Assembly: GCA_963755755.1 (NCBI GenBank)
Contig: CAVWLJ010000008.1
Span: forward strand, 62,001-126,000
Reading direction: 5' to 3'
Source of the DNA: DATKNA01 sp963755755
GTDB taxonomy: Bacteria; Actinomycetota; Actinomycetes; Actinomycetales; Kineosporiaceae
Length of the DNA: 64,000 nt
Made by a program: the position numbers and the translations under genes. Of this stretch, positions 46,607-57,139 are shown one piece after another. Position 1 is the first letter of the stretch. Each line of letters begins with the position of its first letter. The notes beneath the pieces are model-generated. The model saw nothing but the letters and a program-made list of their open reading frames with translations, searched no databases and was not told the origin of the DNA.

Positions 46607-48814
46607 TCAGGCGAAGCGGAGCGCCGCCACGGCCGCGGCGGACACCCCGGACACCCCGCCCAGCACGGTCAGGCTCCCGACCGCCGGCTCGGCTCGCAGC
46701 GCGGCGAGCGTGGCCGCCGGCACGGTGGTGTCGGCGTAGAGCAGGAGCATGCCGCGACCGGCGGCGGTCACGGCGTCCGTGAGCCGGTCCAGCGGTGATG
46801 TCGCGACGGCGAGCGCCGAGGGGTGCACGGTCCGGTCGAAGGCCTTGACCACCGCGGCCGCCGTGGCGGGCGCGTCCGGCACCGGCGACGCGCGCGCACG
46901 ACGGCAGCGCGGCGCGGGTGGAGTCGGGAAGCGCGTCCGCGGCTCCGACACACGTCGTCCCGCGCACCTTCAGCTCGGTGAGCACCTGGCTGACGGACGC
47001 CGGTACCGCGCCCGCGGAGGGGACGAGCAGCAGTGGACGGTCGGCCGCCGCTGCCGCGGCTGCCGCCGCGACGGTGCTCGCCAGCTGCGCGTCGTCCCCG
47101 GAGGCGACGACGGCGAACCCGGCCGGGGCACCGATCTGCCGCGCGACGAGGGCGCTGGTGTCGTAGCGGTCGGCCCCGGCGAGCCGGGTCACCGTGCCGC
47201 CGGTCGCGACGAGCTGGCCGAGGGAGGCCAGCACGGCGTCGGAGACGGTGTCGGGGCCGCCGACGACGATCACCTTCGTGACGTGCCGCTTCTGCAGCCA
47301 GGCCTGCACGGAGGCGGGCACGGCGTCCTGGGCGACGAGGAGCAGCGGGGCGTGCAGGTGCCGGGCGAGCGGAGCGGCCACCGCGGCGTCGGCCGTCAGT
47401 GGAGCGCCGCCGGCGACGACCACCGTGCCGTCCTGGCCCAGCGGCGCCGCGACGGCGAGCGACGTGAGCCACCGATCGGACCCGGCGATGCGGGTCGCGG
47501 AGCGGCTCACCCACCACGAGGGGAGGCCGAGCCGGTTCACGAAGGTGCGGCCGGAGACCCGCGACGACCTTCCCCGTGGACGACGTCGCCACCGCCGTCA
47601 GCAGGCCGCTTCCCGCGGTCCGGGCGGAGAGGTCGAGCGAGGCGACGTCGGGCAACCCGAACGCGGACGCCACCTGCGCCTGGCTGCGGGTGCGGGTCCA
47701 GCGGGCGAGCGGGTTGCCGCCGCCGGCGCTCCACGGATCGGCGACCGAGCGCAGGTACGGCACCGGGTTGGCCCAGACGTCCTGGCTGTTCTCGGTGCGG
47801 CCCCCGTCGGAGGAGAAGTAGACGGCGTCGATGGGGACGCCCCGGTAGGTGATGATCCGGCCGGTCCGCGACGAGGGCGAGGTCGCCTTCACCGCGGCGG
47901 ACCAGCGGGCGCCCCAGGTGGGCTGACCCTGCCGGCTCCAGCCGTGGAAGACCTGGCTGCGGGTGTCGTCGTAGACCTGGCAGTCGCACCACCGGGAGAC
48001 CCCGCCCGCCATGGCCTTGATCGCGTAGGTGCGGGCGGCGATCGCCTGCGCCTGCAGCGCCGCGGGCCGCCACGAGGCCGGCACCTCGTCGATGCCGTCC
48101 AGGTACTCGTCGTGCAGCCGCAGCACGTTCACCACGTTGACCAGGCCGAGCACCTTGCTGATCTCCAGGCGCCCCCAGCGGTAGACGGAGGTGGCACCGG
48201 AGACGTGGGCGAGGGTGGCGGGGCCGGACATCCCTCGGGTGCCCTGCCAGCGGACGACGACGCGGCTGCCGGCCAGGGACGTCGTGCGGCCGGCGTGCGT
48301 GAGGGCGGCGCGGACGCCGGTGGACGTCGTCGTGACGGTGAGCCGGTCCCCCGCCCGGCCGAGCAGCGACCTGCCGCCGACCACGGCGGCGAACCGGCCG
48401 CCGAGCTCGTCGACCACGCTGGTGGTGATCCGGGTGCTCGACGCGGCGAGGACCTGGACGCGGATGTCGGCGTCGTCGCGGGCGGTCGTCAGGGCAGTGC
48501 CCTGGTAGTAGGTGGCGAGGATGGTGGCCGCGCTCCGGCCGGCGAGGGCCTGCGCCTGCGCGCCGTACTGCGACATGCCGACGCCGTGCCCGTACCCTCC
48601 GCCGCCGATCGCGAAGCTCGCGGGCACGCCCGCCGCCGCGCCGGCCGTGGCAGCGGTGGGCGGCCGCGGCGGACGCCGCCCACGAGGCCGGCAGGCCGCC
48701 GTGCGGCAGCACGAGCGTTACGGCGAGGCCGGCCGCGGCGACGAGCGCCGGCACGAGCAGGCCGCGTCGGCGGCCGGGGCGCCGGGCCGGGCGGGGTGCG
48801 GTTCCGGAGCTCAT
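46607..48814 (-). CDS. Secreted SpoIID/LytB domain protein with cell-wall-binding repeats (three frame breaks)
   Basis: About 735 residues. A signal peptide (GLLVPALVAAAGLAVTLVL) leads to the SpoIID domain: GGGYGHGVGMSQYGAQAQAL, then VLRLHDEYLDGIDEVPASW, AAALQAQAIAARTYAI-like AIAARTYAIKAM, and the closing YFSSDGGRTENSQDVWA. SpoIID of Bacillus is a lytic transglycosylase acting on denuded glycan; here the family-typical pattern is complete. The C-terminal 300 residues hold cell-wall-binding repeats of the CW_binding_2 type, e.g. IAGSDRWLTSLAVA, KVIVVGGPDTVSDAVLASLG and LAGADRYDTSALVA. Frames change near 48640-48660, 47555 and 46895. Its start overlaps the stop of the amidase-like gene (ATGA). 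Confidence 0.85.
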
Positions 48815-51280
48815 CGGGCGACTCCCGTCAGCGAGGCGAACAGCGGCGTGGGGATCTGGCTCGTCCCGCCGAGCACCCAGGTGCGCGCGGGCCTCGCGGT
48901 CGTGAACCAGCCCGCTGATGCCGGTGGTGACGACCGCGGGCAGCAGGAGCACGGGCTGCCCGGCCGCGTTCGCGGCGACGACGTCCGGCAGGCCGGCGTC
49001 GGCGGGCGTCCCGGCCCACGCGACGCCCGGTGTGGTGGCGGGGGGCGCCGGGACCAGCCGGGCGAGCACCAGGGCGTTCCCGGCACGGGCGGTGCCGGCG
49101 GCGCGGGTCCAGTGGGTGACCCCGGCCGCGGGAAGGGTCGCGCAGCGCCGACGGGGGGACGTCGGTGGTGTCCCCGGCGACGAGCGCGCTGGTGATGCGC
49201 AGGCTCCGCAGAGTCGCCAGGGTGGCGGCCGGGACCCCCCTGCTCGTGACGATCAGGATCGGGCGGTTCGTCGCGGCGCCGAGCGAGCCGAGCGTGGCGA
49301 CGTCCGCGAGCCCCGTGACGTGCACGGGGGCGAGCAGCGCGGCGCGGGGCGCGGGCAGCCCGGCCTGCGTGAGCACGGCGGCGAGCCGCGCCGCGACCGC
49401 GGCGGCGGTGGTGACGCTGTTCGCGCCCGCGACCCGCTCCACCGTGGGAACGCCGAGCGCGTGCAGCTGGGTGACGACGGCCGGCGCGACGACGCTCGCG
49501 CCACCGATGATCACGGCGCGCGTGGCGTGCCGGGCCACGAGGTCCGCGGCGACCGCCGCCGGCAGCGCGTCGGTGTCGGTGAGAAGCAGCGGGGCGTTCA
49601 GCGCATGGGCGAGCGGGGCGGCCACGATCCCGTCCGTGCGGGCGCCCGTGAGCCCCGCGAGCACGACGGTGGTGGCAGCGGGGGCGACGACGCCGTCCGA
49701 CGGCCACCGCGCGGGTGGCGGCGTCGTCGGTGTCGGTCGGCGGCGACCCGGCGGACCGGGCAGCTCCCGGCGGGCCCGCCGTCGGCCGGCAGGACCTCGA
49801 CGTCCCGGGTCCAGCGCGGAGCGGCACCGACCGGCGACCGGGTGGCGAGCGTGAGGTGGTACAGGCCCGGCACGACGGGTGCACCGGCGGTGTTGCGCAG
49901 GTTCCAGCTGGTGGCGATCCGGCTGGTCGCCCGTCCGGAGAGGACGCGGACCGGCGCGGCGGCGCAGGCGGACGACACGGTCAGGGTCCAGGTCTGGGTG
50001 GTCGGCACCGTCGCGGTCACGGTGACGGCACGAGCGGTGCCGGTACCGGCCCAGGTCGCGGTGGGGGCGGAGACGGCGGGCGCGACGAGGCCGGGCGTCA
50101 TCCGCGCCGCCACCTGCCGGCGCAGCCAGGGCAGGTCGGCGTAGAGCGCATCCCCGGGGCATTCGGTGATCCCGACGTCGCGGTGCGAGGAGAGGACGGT
50201 CACGGGCACGGCCGCCCCGGCCGGATGCCGGGTGTAGGGCCCTCCGGCGGAGATGAGCTTCGTCGAGGCCCGCGGGTCGAGCCCGTACTGCGCGGCCTTC
50301 CAGGCGAGCACGCCGATCAGCCCGTTGAGGGCGGCTGCGGACGGTGCGTGCGTGGTGAACGTCCCGAGCACGGCGACGCCGAGGCTCTGGCTGTTGAACC
50401 CGCCGGTGTGGGCGCCGACGACGGCGGCGGTGATGCTGCCGCGGCGGCCCTCGAAGACGCGGCCGAAGCGGTCGACGAGGAAGTTGTAGCCGATGTCGTT
50501 CCAGCCGCGGACCTTCGTGTGGAAGGCGTAGATCGCGCGGATCTGCGCGTACGCCTGGGTGGCCGAGTAGCTGTTCGAGGTGTCGGTGTGGTGGACGAAC
50601 AAGGCCTTGACGGCGCTGTCGTAGCTCGGCGTGCCGCTGACGAGGGACTCGTCGGCCCCCCACTGGCTTCGGGTGATGACCGCGGGCGCCGGGGTGGCCG
50701 CCTCGGCGGACGCGGCGGGCCGCGCGGGACCGGCGTCCGCGGCCGCACGGCCGCCGTCGACGAGATCCACGGCGAGTCCGGCGGGCAGCGCCCCGGTGGG
50801 GGTGTCCACCCGGACCTGGACGCCGTCCGCACCGCCGGTGAGCAGAGGTGCGGTCGCACCGGCCTGACCGGTCTGTGCGCTGGTCCGGCCCGTCGTCGTC
50901 CCCGTCGAGTCGCTGCCAGTCGGTCCACCGGCCCGACTCCCGGACGCGTACCTGCACGACGCCGTGCCGGTGACCGCTCGTGACCAGCTCACGGCGACCA
51001 GGTCGAACCGACCGGGCGCCAGCTGCGGCGTCAGGACCGCCGGGGCCTGCCCCAGCAAGGCCTCAGCGGTCAGAGCGCTGCGTAGCGGTGCCGCGCCGGG
51101 TGCTGCCGGGGCCGCGAAGGCGGCGGGATCGGCGGCGTGGAGGTCGAGCGCGACGATCCGCGGAGCGACCGGCCGCGGCGACGCGGCGGGCCTCGCGAAG
51201 GTCGGCAGCACGACGAGCGCAGGGGTCAGCGCGGCGGTCAGGGCGAGGGTGGCGATCGGCGTCAGGGTCATGCGTCGCAT
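48811..51280 (-). CDS. Secreted PGRP/N-acetylmuramoyl-L-alanine amidase-like protein with cell-wall-binding repeats (about six frame breaks)
   Basis: About 820 residues. Signal peptide (LTPIATLALTAALTPALVV), an N-terminal domain resembling the beta module that precedes actinobacterial PGRPs, then the amidase_2/PGRP domain: ITRSQWGADESLV, KALFVHHTDTSNSY (zinc His), AFHTKVRGWNDIGYNFLVDRF, GAHTGGFNSQSLGVAVLG and VLSSHRDVGITECPGD (second zinc His, then Cys). The zinc-site residues H-H-C are those of active amidases. A C-terminal region of CW_binding_2 repeats (VIIGGASVVAPAVVTQLHALG, VERVAGANSVTTAA) anchors it to the wall. Frames change near 50948, 50890, 49730, 49705, 49141 and 48910. The gene is upstream of, and overlaps, the SpoIID gene, so the two hydrolase-like proteins are co-expressed. 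Confidence 0.85.
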
Positions 51281-51496
51281 GCGTGCATCCGTTCGGGGCG
51301 TCGTCCGGGTCGGTGCTTCCCGGCCCACATCGGCAGGCGGGGGCCGGGACTGGAGTGCCACCCGGACGGGTGAATCCGGTGACCCTGCGTCAGGATCGGA
51401 GGGCGGCGCCGGGCGCCGGGCCGGGACGCGACGGATCTCCTCCGGACGGCCCAGGCCTAGAGTGGGGCGCGGAGTGGGGTACTGGGAGGTGGCGGG
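51281..51496. promoter_or_regulatory. Divergent promoter region, amidase / FkbM-type gene
   Basis: 216 bases without a convincing gene. It separates the minus-strand wall-hydrolase genes from the plus-strand FkbM-type genes. The plus-strand gene has a strong ribosome site (GGGAGG) just before its ATG. A possible site for an MtrA-type regulator of wall hydrolases was looked for but no clear motif was found. Confidence 0.35.
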
Positions 51497-52326
51497 ATGC
51501 CCGTGCTGGGCAGGGGTCGCCGGCGGCATCGGGCTGGGCCCGCCGCCGACGTCATGGTGCGTCGCACCGTGATCGTGGAGCTTCCCGAAGCCGCCCGGCT
51601 CGGACCTCCGGCCGGCGCCGCTCGTCCTGCCCGCCGGCCGTGGGGGCGCCGCCTTCCGCCTGCCGACGGAGGGGCACGCGGTGCGCGAACTGGCGGCCTT
51701 CCTCGCCGCCGTCGACGTCGCGCCCGCCGGTGCGGTGCTGGACGTCGCCGCGGGCTCGGCCGAGCACGCGCTGCTCGCCGCGGTGTACAGCACCCGGTTG
51801 GTGCGCGCCCTCGAGGCCGACCCGGACCGGGCGCACGCGGCACGACAGACGGCGGCGACGAACGCGCTGCCAGTGGTCGTCGAGGAGCGCCGGCTGGCGA
51901 CATCTCGGAGCGACGCGGCAGAGTCCCTCGACACGTACGTGCGCCGGACCGCCCTCGAGCCGGCCCTGATCCGGCTGGGCGCGGATACGGAGGCGGAGGG
52001 ACTGCTCGCAGGAGCCTCGGACCTGCTCCACCGGGGACGGCCGTGGCTCGTCCTCGAGTCGGACCACACGGCCGGTGGGCTCCTCGGCCAAGTGTCCGAT
52101 CTGGTTGCTCTAGGTTATCGAGTGATTACTGAAACGGACATCAGCCGCGCCGGGTCTGGGTATGTTCTCGCTCCGGAGGGCGCCGAGACGGCCTTCGCGC
52201 GGCGCTTCGAGGCCTGGTCGGCGGCACTGCTGCCGGCGGGTCCCGGCCACGGGGCTGGACGACATGCCCGGCGCGCCCGCGGTGATCGACGTCTCGACGC
52301 ACGAGACAGCGAGAACGACGACGTAG
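51497..52326 (+). CDS. FkbM-type methyltransferase-like protein, divergent paralogue (two frame breaks)
   Basis: About 276 residues. It shows the order of an FkbM methyltransferase: a preceding helix, motif I as VLDVAAGSAEHALLAAVY, an acidic residue in LVRALEADPDRA, and the late motif SLDTYVRRTALEPALIRLGADTEAEG, which aligns with TLDAYCARTGLVPAIVKVDT in the next gene. Motif I here lacks the second G of the usual GxGxG pattern, so SAM binding may be weakened. Frame changes at 51611-51616 and at 52232-52240, both at GCCGGC; the natural ending is the TAG at 52324-52326. ATG start with ribosome site GGGAGG. It is transcribed with the next gene and converges on the polysaccharide locus. Confidence 0.75.
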
Positions 52327-52371
52327 GGCTGCACCGGTTCGGGAGCGCCCCGCAGATCAGGAGGCGCTCCC

Positions 52372-53523
52372 GTGACCAGCTCCACCCCGGCCCCCCGTCG
52401 GCTGCCCGGCGGCCGGGCCCGGAAGGCCGTCGCGGCGATGCTCCCCCGGCGTCTCAAGGTCGCGCTCCGGCGGCGGTTCCGCGGCAGCTACCTGTTCCCG
52501 GCTCCGCCGCGGACGTCGCAGCCGGGCGCCCCGTCGGCAGCCCGCGTCGCGGGTGGTGACGCTGCCCCGCCCGGTGCTGCCCGGGTCGCCCGCCGGGCGT
52601 CCGCTCGTGATCCAGGCGCCGCGTCATCTCTTCGTGCCGAAACGACTGGCCGTGACCGGGCTCGCGCAATACGAGCCGCACGCGCTCGAGACCTTCCTCG
52701 CGCTGCTCGAGACGGCAGGGCCGGGCGCCGTGGTCGACATCGGCGCCAACATCGGGCTGTACGCCCTGCTGGCTGCGGCCTGCTCCGATCGCGAGGTGCA
52801 CGCGTTCGAGCCCACGCCCGAGCTCGTCGCGGTGGCGCGTGCGGCGGCCGCGGGCAACGACCTCCCGGTGGTGATCGAGGAGCTGGCGCTCGGCCGCGAG
52901 CCGGGGACGGCGACGTTCTTCCTCTCCGACACGTCCGACAGCTCGAACTCCCTTGCCGAAGGGTTCCGGCACAGTTCGTCGCAGCTCGACGTGACGGTGA
53001 CCACGCTGGACGCCTACTGCGCACGTACCGGCCTCGTCCCCGCGATCGTGAAGGTCGACACCGAGACGACGGAGCCGGACGTCCTCGCCGGAGCGGCGGA
53101 GACGATCGCCCGGCACCGGCCCTGGATCCTGTGCGAGGTCCTGCCCGGCCGCCGTCCCGGCGACCTCGCCGAGGTCATGGCCCCGCACGGCTACACCTGG
53201 TACCACCTGCGCGGGGACGCCGGGCATGCGCCGGTCGACCGGCTCGACGGCGATCCCGACTACGTGGACCTCATGTACCTGCTCGCGCCACGGCCGGTGG
53301 ACGCCGACTTCTGGGCCCGCGCCGCCGCGTGGCGTACCGCCCTCGACGGGGGCGGCGCCGAGAACCCCGTTCGGCCGAGGAGCCGGCGCGGGTCGAGGCG
53401 GCTGCGGCGGTGGAGGTACCCGCGCTCGTCGAAGCGCCCATGGTGAAGGTTCAGCCGCTGCCTGCCACCACCCCGACGGCGCGGGCGGAGTCGCCCGAGT
53501 CGCTCGTCGGGCAGCGCGACTAG
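52372..53523 (+). CDS. FkbM family methyltransferase (two frame breaks)
   Basis: About 383 residues. Motif I is VVDIGANIGLYALLAAA, followed by HAFEPTPELVAVARAA (acidic residue for SAM ribose), LGREPGTATFFLSD, TVTTLDAYCARTGLVPAIVKVD and TETTEPDVLAGAAETIARHRPWILCEV. These are the FkbM hallmarks; the family O-methylates sugars and other small molecules. GTG start with ribosome site AGGAGG. The N-terminal 60 residues, a basic region, are joined to the catalytic domain across a break near 52541, and the acidic tail after about residue 330 across another near 53371. It ends at a strong terminator that faces the sugar-nucleotide locus. Probably methylates sugar residues of the polymer made by the neighbouring locus. 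Confidence 0.82.
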   Translation: MTSSTPAPRRLPGGRARKAVAAMLPRRLKVALRRRFRGSYLFPAPPRTSQPGAPSAARVAGGDAAPPGAARVARRASARDPGAASSLRAETTGRDRARAIRAARARDLPRAARDGRAGRRGRHRRQHRAVRPAGCGLLRSRGARVRAHARARRGGACGGRGQRPPGGDRGAGARPRAGDGDVLPLRHVRQLELPCRRVPAQFVAARRDGDHAGRLLRTYRPRPRDREGRHRDDGAGRPRRSGGDDRPAPALDPVRGPARPPSRRPRRGHGPARLHLVPPARGRRACAGRPARRRSRLRGPHVPARATAGGRRLLGPRRRVAYRPRRGRRREPRSAEEPARVEAAAAVEVPALVEAPMVKVQPLPATTPTARAESPESLVGQRD

Positions 53524-53534
53524 CGGGGAGACGC

Positions 53535-53576
53535 GCAGGAGGCCCCGCACCGGACGACCGGTGCGGGGCCTCCTGC
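53535..53576. terminator. Bidirectional hairpin terminator between FkbM gene and sugar-nucleotide dehydrogenase
   Basis: A perfect 19-base stem (53535-53553 with 53558-53576) and a 4-base loop lie in the short gap between convergent stops. Free energy must be very high; there is no U tract. It serves both strands. Confidence 0.88.
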
Positions 53577-53590
53577 ATGTCGCCGGCTCG

Positions 53591-54885
53591 TCAGGGAGCG
53601 CCGATGACGCGGCGGGTCACGTCCGCCCACGCGCCGGCGTCCGTGACGCGGCGCCCGTCCACGAGAGTGCGGACCCCGGGCACGTCGTCGGACGTGAGAT
53701 CCCGGTACTGCGCGTGGTCGGCCTGGACGACGACGGCGTCCGCCTTGTCGCCGATGTGGAACGGCGTGAATCCGAGCGCCTGGAGCTCCTCGTCGGAGTA
53801 CAGCGGGTCGTGGACGACGACCGTCGCGCCCTTGGTCTCCAGCGCCTCCACGGTCGCGAAGACGCCGGAGAAGGCCGTCTCCTTGACGCCGCCGCGGTAC
53901 GTGGCGCCGAGCACGGCCACGGTCTGCCCGGCGAGGTCCCCGTGCGCGCCCTCGAGCAGGCCGACCGTGTACTCCGGCATGGCCGCGTTCGCCTCGCGGG
54001 CGGCGCGGACGACGGTGGCGTCGGGGTCGTTCCACAGGTACAGCCGCGGGTACACCGGGATGCAGTGACCGCCGACGGCGATGCCGGGCGTGTGGATGTG
54101 GCTGTACGGCTGCGAGTTGCTCGCCTCGATGACCTGCATCACGTCGACGCCGTGGCTGCCCGCGAAGCGCGCGAACTGGTTCGCCAGGCCGATGTTGACG
54201 TCGCGGTACGTGGTCTCGGCGAGCTTGGCCATCTCGGCGGCCTCCGCGCTGCCGAGGTCCCACACGCCGTTGGGACGCCGCAGGTCGGGACGCTCGTCGA
54301 ACTCGAGCACGGCGTCGTAGAACTCCGTCGCGTGCCGCGCGCCCTCCGGCGAGAGGCCGCCGACGAGCTTGGGGTACTTGCGCAGATCCGCGAAGACCCG
54401 GCCGGTGAGGACGCGCTCCGGGCTGAAGACGAGGTGGAAGTCCGTGCCCTCGACGAGGCCCGAGCTCTCCTCGAGCATCGGCTTCCAGCGGTTCCGCGTG
54501 GTGCCCGACCGGCAGCGTGGTCTCGTAGGACACCAGGGTGCCCGGCGTGAGGTGCCGTGCGAGGCTCCGCGTCGCCGCGTCCATCCACGCGAAGTCGGGC
54601 TCCGCGGTCTTCTCGTCCACGAACAGCGGGCACGACCAGGACCACGGCGTCCGCGCCGGGGACGGCGTCGCCGTAGTCCGTGGTCGCGCGCAGCCGTCCC
54701 GCCGGCACCACCTCGGCGAGCTTCTCGCCGAGCTGCGCCTCTCCCGGGAACGGCTCGGTGCCCGCATTGACGAGGTCGACGATCACGGGGTTGACGTCGA
54801 CCCCGACGACGTCGTGTCCACGGCTCGCGAACTGCACGGCGAGCGGCAGTCCGATCTTCCCGAGGGCGATGACGGCGATCTTCAC
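53591..54885 (-). CDS. UDP-N-acetyl-hexosamine 6-dehydrogenase, WbpA/WecC type (two frame breaks)
   Basis: About 431 residues. It oxidises C6 of a UDP-HexNAc to the uronate with NAD. N-terminal NAD fold: KIAVIALGKIGLPLAVQFASRG (second G replaced by A in the loop), later FSPERVLTGR, LAETTYRDVNIGLANQFA and the catalytic cysteine in GGHCIPVYP. The C-terminal domain has AVLGATYRGGVKETAFSG and VHDPLYSDEELQALG. The N-terminal 85 residues, a middle part and the rest lie in different frames; the breaks are near 54630 and 54510. Given the neighbours, UDP-GlcNAc is the expected substrate, the first step to a 2,3-diamino-uronate, but a ManNAc dehydrogenase cannot be excluded. ATG start at 54885. Confidence 0.88.
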
Positions 54886-55011
54886 AAGGATCCTCTCTCG
54901 GTGATTCGGGCGCGGTCAGCCTAGCGGCCGACCCCTTGTCGATCGGCCGACCTGAGCGTTGTGCCGCGGGCGAGGAGAAGCGTCCGCGAAGGTCGTCGGA
55001 ATCGTCCGTTT

Positions 55012-57139
55012 TCACGCCGCTGCTCGTCCGTGGTGGCTGGTGTTGCGGAGGAGGGGTCGGGTGGGGTGGGCCCAGGCGGGTGGTCGAGCCCAGGGCACGC
55101 CGTGGAGCATCTGGATCTCCCAGGTGCCGTCGGTGACCTCGGCGTGGTGCCTGGGGCAGAGGAGCGCCAGGTTGTGGATGTCGGTGTCGCCGTGGTCGGT
55201 CCAGGGTGTGACGTGGTGGATGTCGCAGAGGTCGCCGGGGGTGGTGCAGCCGGGGATGACGCAGCCGATGTCCCGCGCGAGTAGCGCGGCTTTCTGGGCG
55301 GGTGTGGCGAGGCGGTGGCTGCGGCCGAGGTGCAGGACGGCGCCGTGTTCGTCGAGGAGGACGCGGCGGATCTTGCCGGTGCAGGCGAGCATGGCCAGGA
55401 CGCTGGGGTGGATCGGTCCGGTGTGTTGGGCGTGCGCGAACCCGAACCCACTCCCGCGCTACCGCCGGTGCCGCCGGTGCCGCTGCGCCGCCGGCGCCGT
55501 CCCGCGCCGGTCCCGTCCGTCGGGAGTGCGAGGTCGGAGTCGAGGTCGAGGTCGAGGGGGTCGGTCGAGCCGGGGTGTCGTGGTGGTGGGCCGGCGGTGT
55601 GGAGGCGTGCGGCGGCGAGGTGTTCGGTGGTGGCGGTGACGATGATCTGGATGTCGGGGTAGGGCCCGGCGCGCACGCCGGGTGGCCGCCGGACCTGGGG
55701 TTCGCCTTCTTGAGGTGGCGGGTCGCCGTATTGGGCAAGGTCCTGCTGATTGGGCAAGGTCGGATCCTCGATCACGTGACCGATCCCGCGATCCATGTCG
55801 TCGTTGTCGTCTTGGTTGTCGTCTTCGTTGTCGTCTTCGTTCTTCGGTTCCGGCGGTTCCCTCATCTGTTTCTGTCCCTGACCGGGTATGGCCGCCGGTG
55901 GCGTCACCGTCATCAGCATCAGGGTCACCATCAGCGTCAATGTCGCTGTTTCGCGCAGTGTTGCTGCCGGTGAAACCGTCATCGGCGGTGTTCATGCTGC
56001 GCCTGCTGGCCGTCACTGGCGTTGCCCTGCTCGCCGTGGCCACCGTTCTGCCCGCTGGTTCCGGCTCGCGGCGCCCGAGTCGAGCGGCGGGACCGGTCGC
56101 GCCGCGGTGGGTGTGGGTGTGGCGGCAGTGGCAGGTCCGGTGGTTGTGGTCGACGGCTTCGGCCAGGGCGTCCATGCGGCGTTCGGCCGGGGTGCGTTCG
56201 TCGGGCAGGTCGTGTTCGACGCCGTCGGCGTCGATCGCCTTCCCCGGCCGGGGCCCGGCCAACGCGGCGAGGACGGTGGTCAGGGTCAACGCTTGGGCGG
56301 GGCCGCAGGCGAACCTGCCCAACAGTGACCCGTCGGGCAGGCGGGACAGGTGCAGGTAGCGGCGGCGGTGGGCGTCCCCGGGCCGGGGCGGGTCCAGGTC
56401 GGCCACGATGCGGTCGGCGATCCGGGTGAACTCCGGCACCGTGTACCCCCGCGCATGCCGGCGAGGGCGGCGTCCACCACCCGGATGCACCGCTCCTCGC
56501 GCACCTCACCCGTGGCCGGGTCCGTCACGGGCATGACCTGCTCACGGACACTGGCGCGGAGGCGGCGGTGCACCCCGACCGCGACATCCAGGTGCGCCCG
56601 AGTGATCTCACCGGCCGCGTATGCGGCGCCGACCCGCGCCAGGTCCACCCCGTCGATTCGCCGCCCCGTGCCCGTGTCCCGCAGGCGCCGGGGTCGCCGC
56701 CGGCGGTGAGGCGGGCGGCGTCGGCGTCCCGACCGGCCCGGCGCGGGTCCAGGCCGAGGGAGGCGCGGGCGAACGCGGCCGCCCGGCTGGACCCGCCCCG
56801 GACCCGGGGCACCACGTCCTCCCGGCCCTCGACCTCATGCAGCAGCCTCAGGTAGGCCGCGTCCAGACGGGCCTGCTCCCGCGCCAGCACCCGCACCGCC
56901 GCCGCCACCAGCCGCGGACCCCGCGCCGCCCACCGCGCCTCGCCGACCTCGCCGATCACCTCGTGCAGGCGGGCGAACACCTCACCCAGGAACGCGTCCT
57001 CCTCCAGCGTCGCGGAGTCCGCCGCCGCCCGCGCAGCCGCCACCGACCCCCGCGACGCGGGCACAGCCGGCTGTCCGGAATCCGATGCCCCTGATTCCGG
57101 GTCAGGCGTTTCCGCCGCTGACTTCGTGCCCCCGTCCAT
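55012..57139 (-). CDS. 13E12-type repeat family HNH endonuclease with DUF222 domain (several frame breaks)
   Basis: About 709 residues when read across the breaks. The N-terminal part belongs to DUF222 (FARLHEVIGEVGEARWAARG, LREQARLDAAYLRLLHEV, AAAFARASLGLDPRRAG, then DLARVGAAYAAGEITRAHLD and LPDGSLLGRFACGP). The C-terminus is an HNH nuclease: GCVIPGCTTPGDLCDIHHVTPW, then HGDTDIHNLALLCPRHHAE with the catalytic histidines intact. A long low-complexity linker rich in Asp/Asn/Glu joins them. This is the 13E12/REP type found in many copies in actinobacterial genomes. Frames change near 56690, 56470, 55950 and 55450. It stands between the WbpB-type and WbpA-type genes, in the same direction. Whether it still cuts DNA cannot be judged. 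Confidence 0.85.
55803..55838. repeat. 12-base tandem repeat (three units) in the linker of the HNH gene
   Basis: GTTGTCGTCTTC-type units occur three times head to tail. They encode an Asp-Asn-Asp/Glu-rich run on the minus strand and lower the local GC content. Nearby at 55535-55560 a GTCGAG hexamer is repeated. Such units allow slippage and explain variable linker length between relatives. Confidence 0.85.

Noticed and set aside
55012..57139. HNH gene as part of a restriction or anti-phage defence system
   Set aside because: DUF222-HNH is the pattern of the 13E12 repeat family and no methyltransferase or other defence gene is adjacent.
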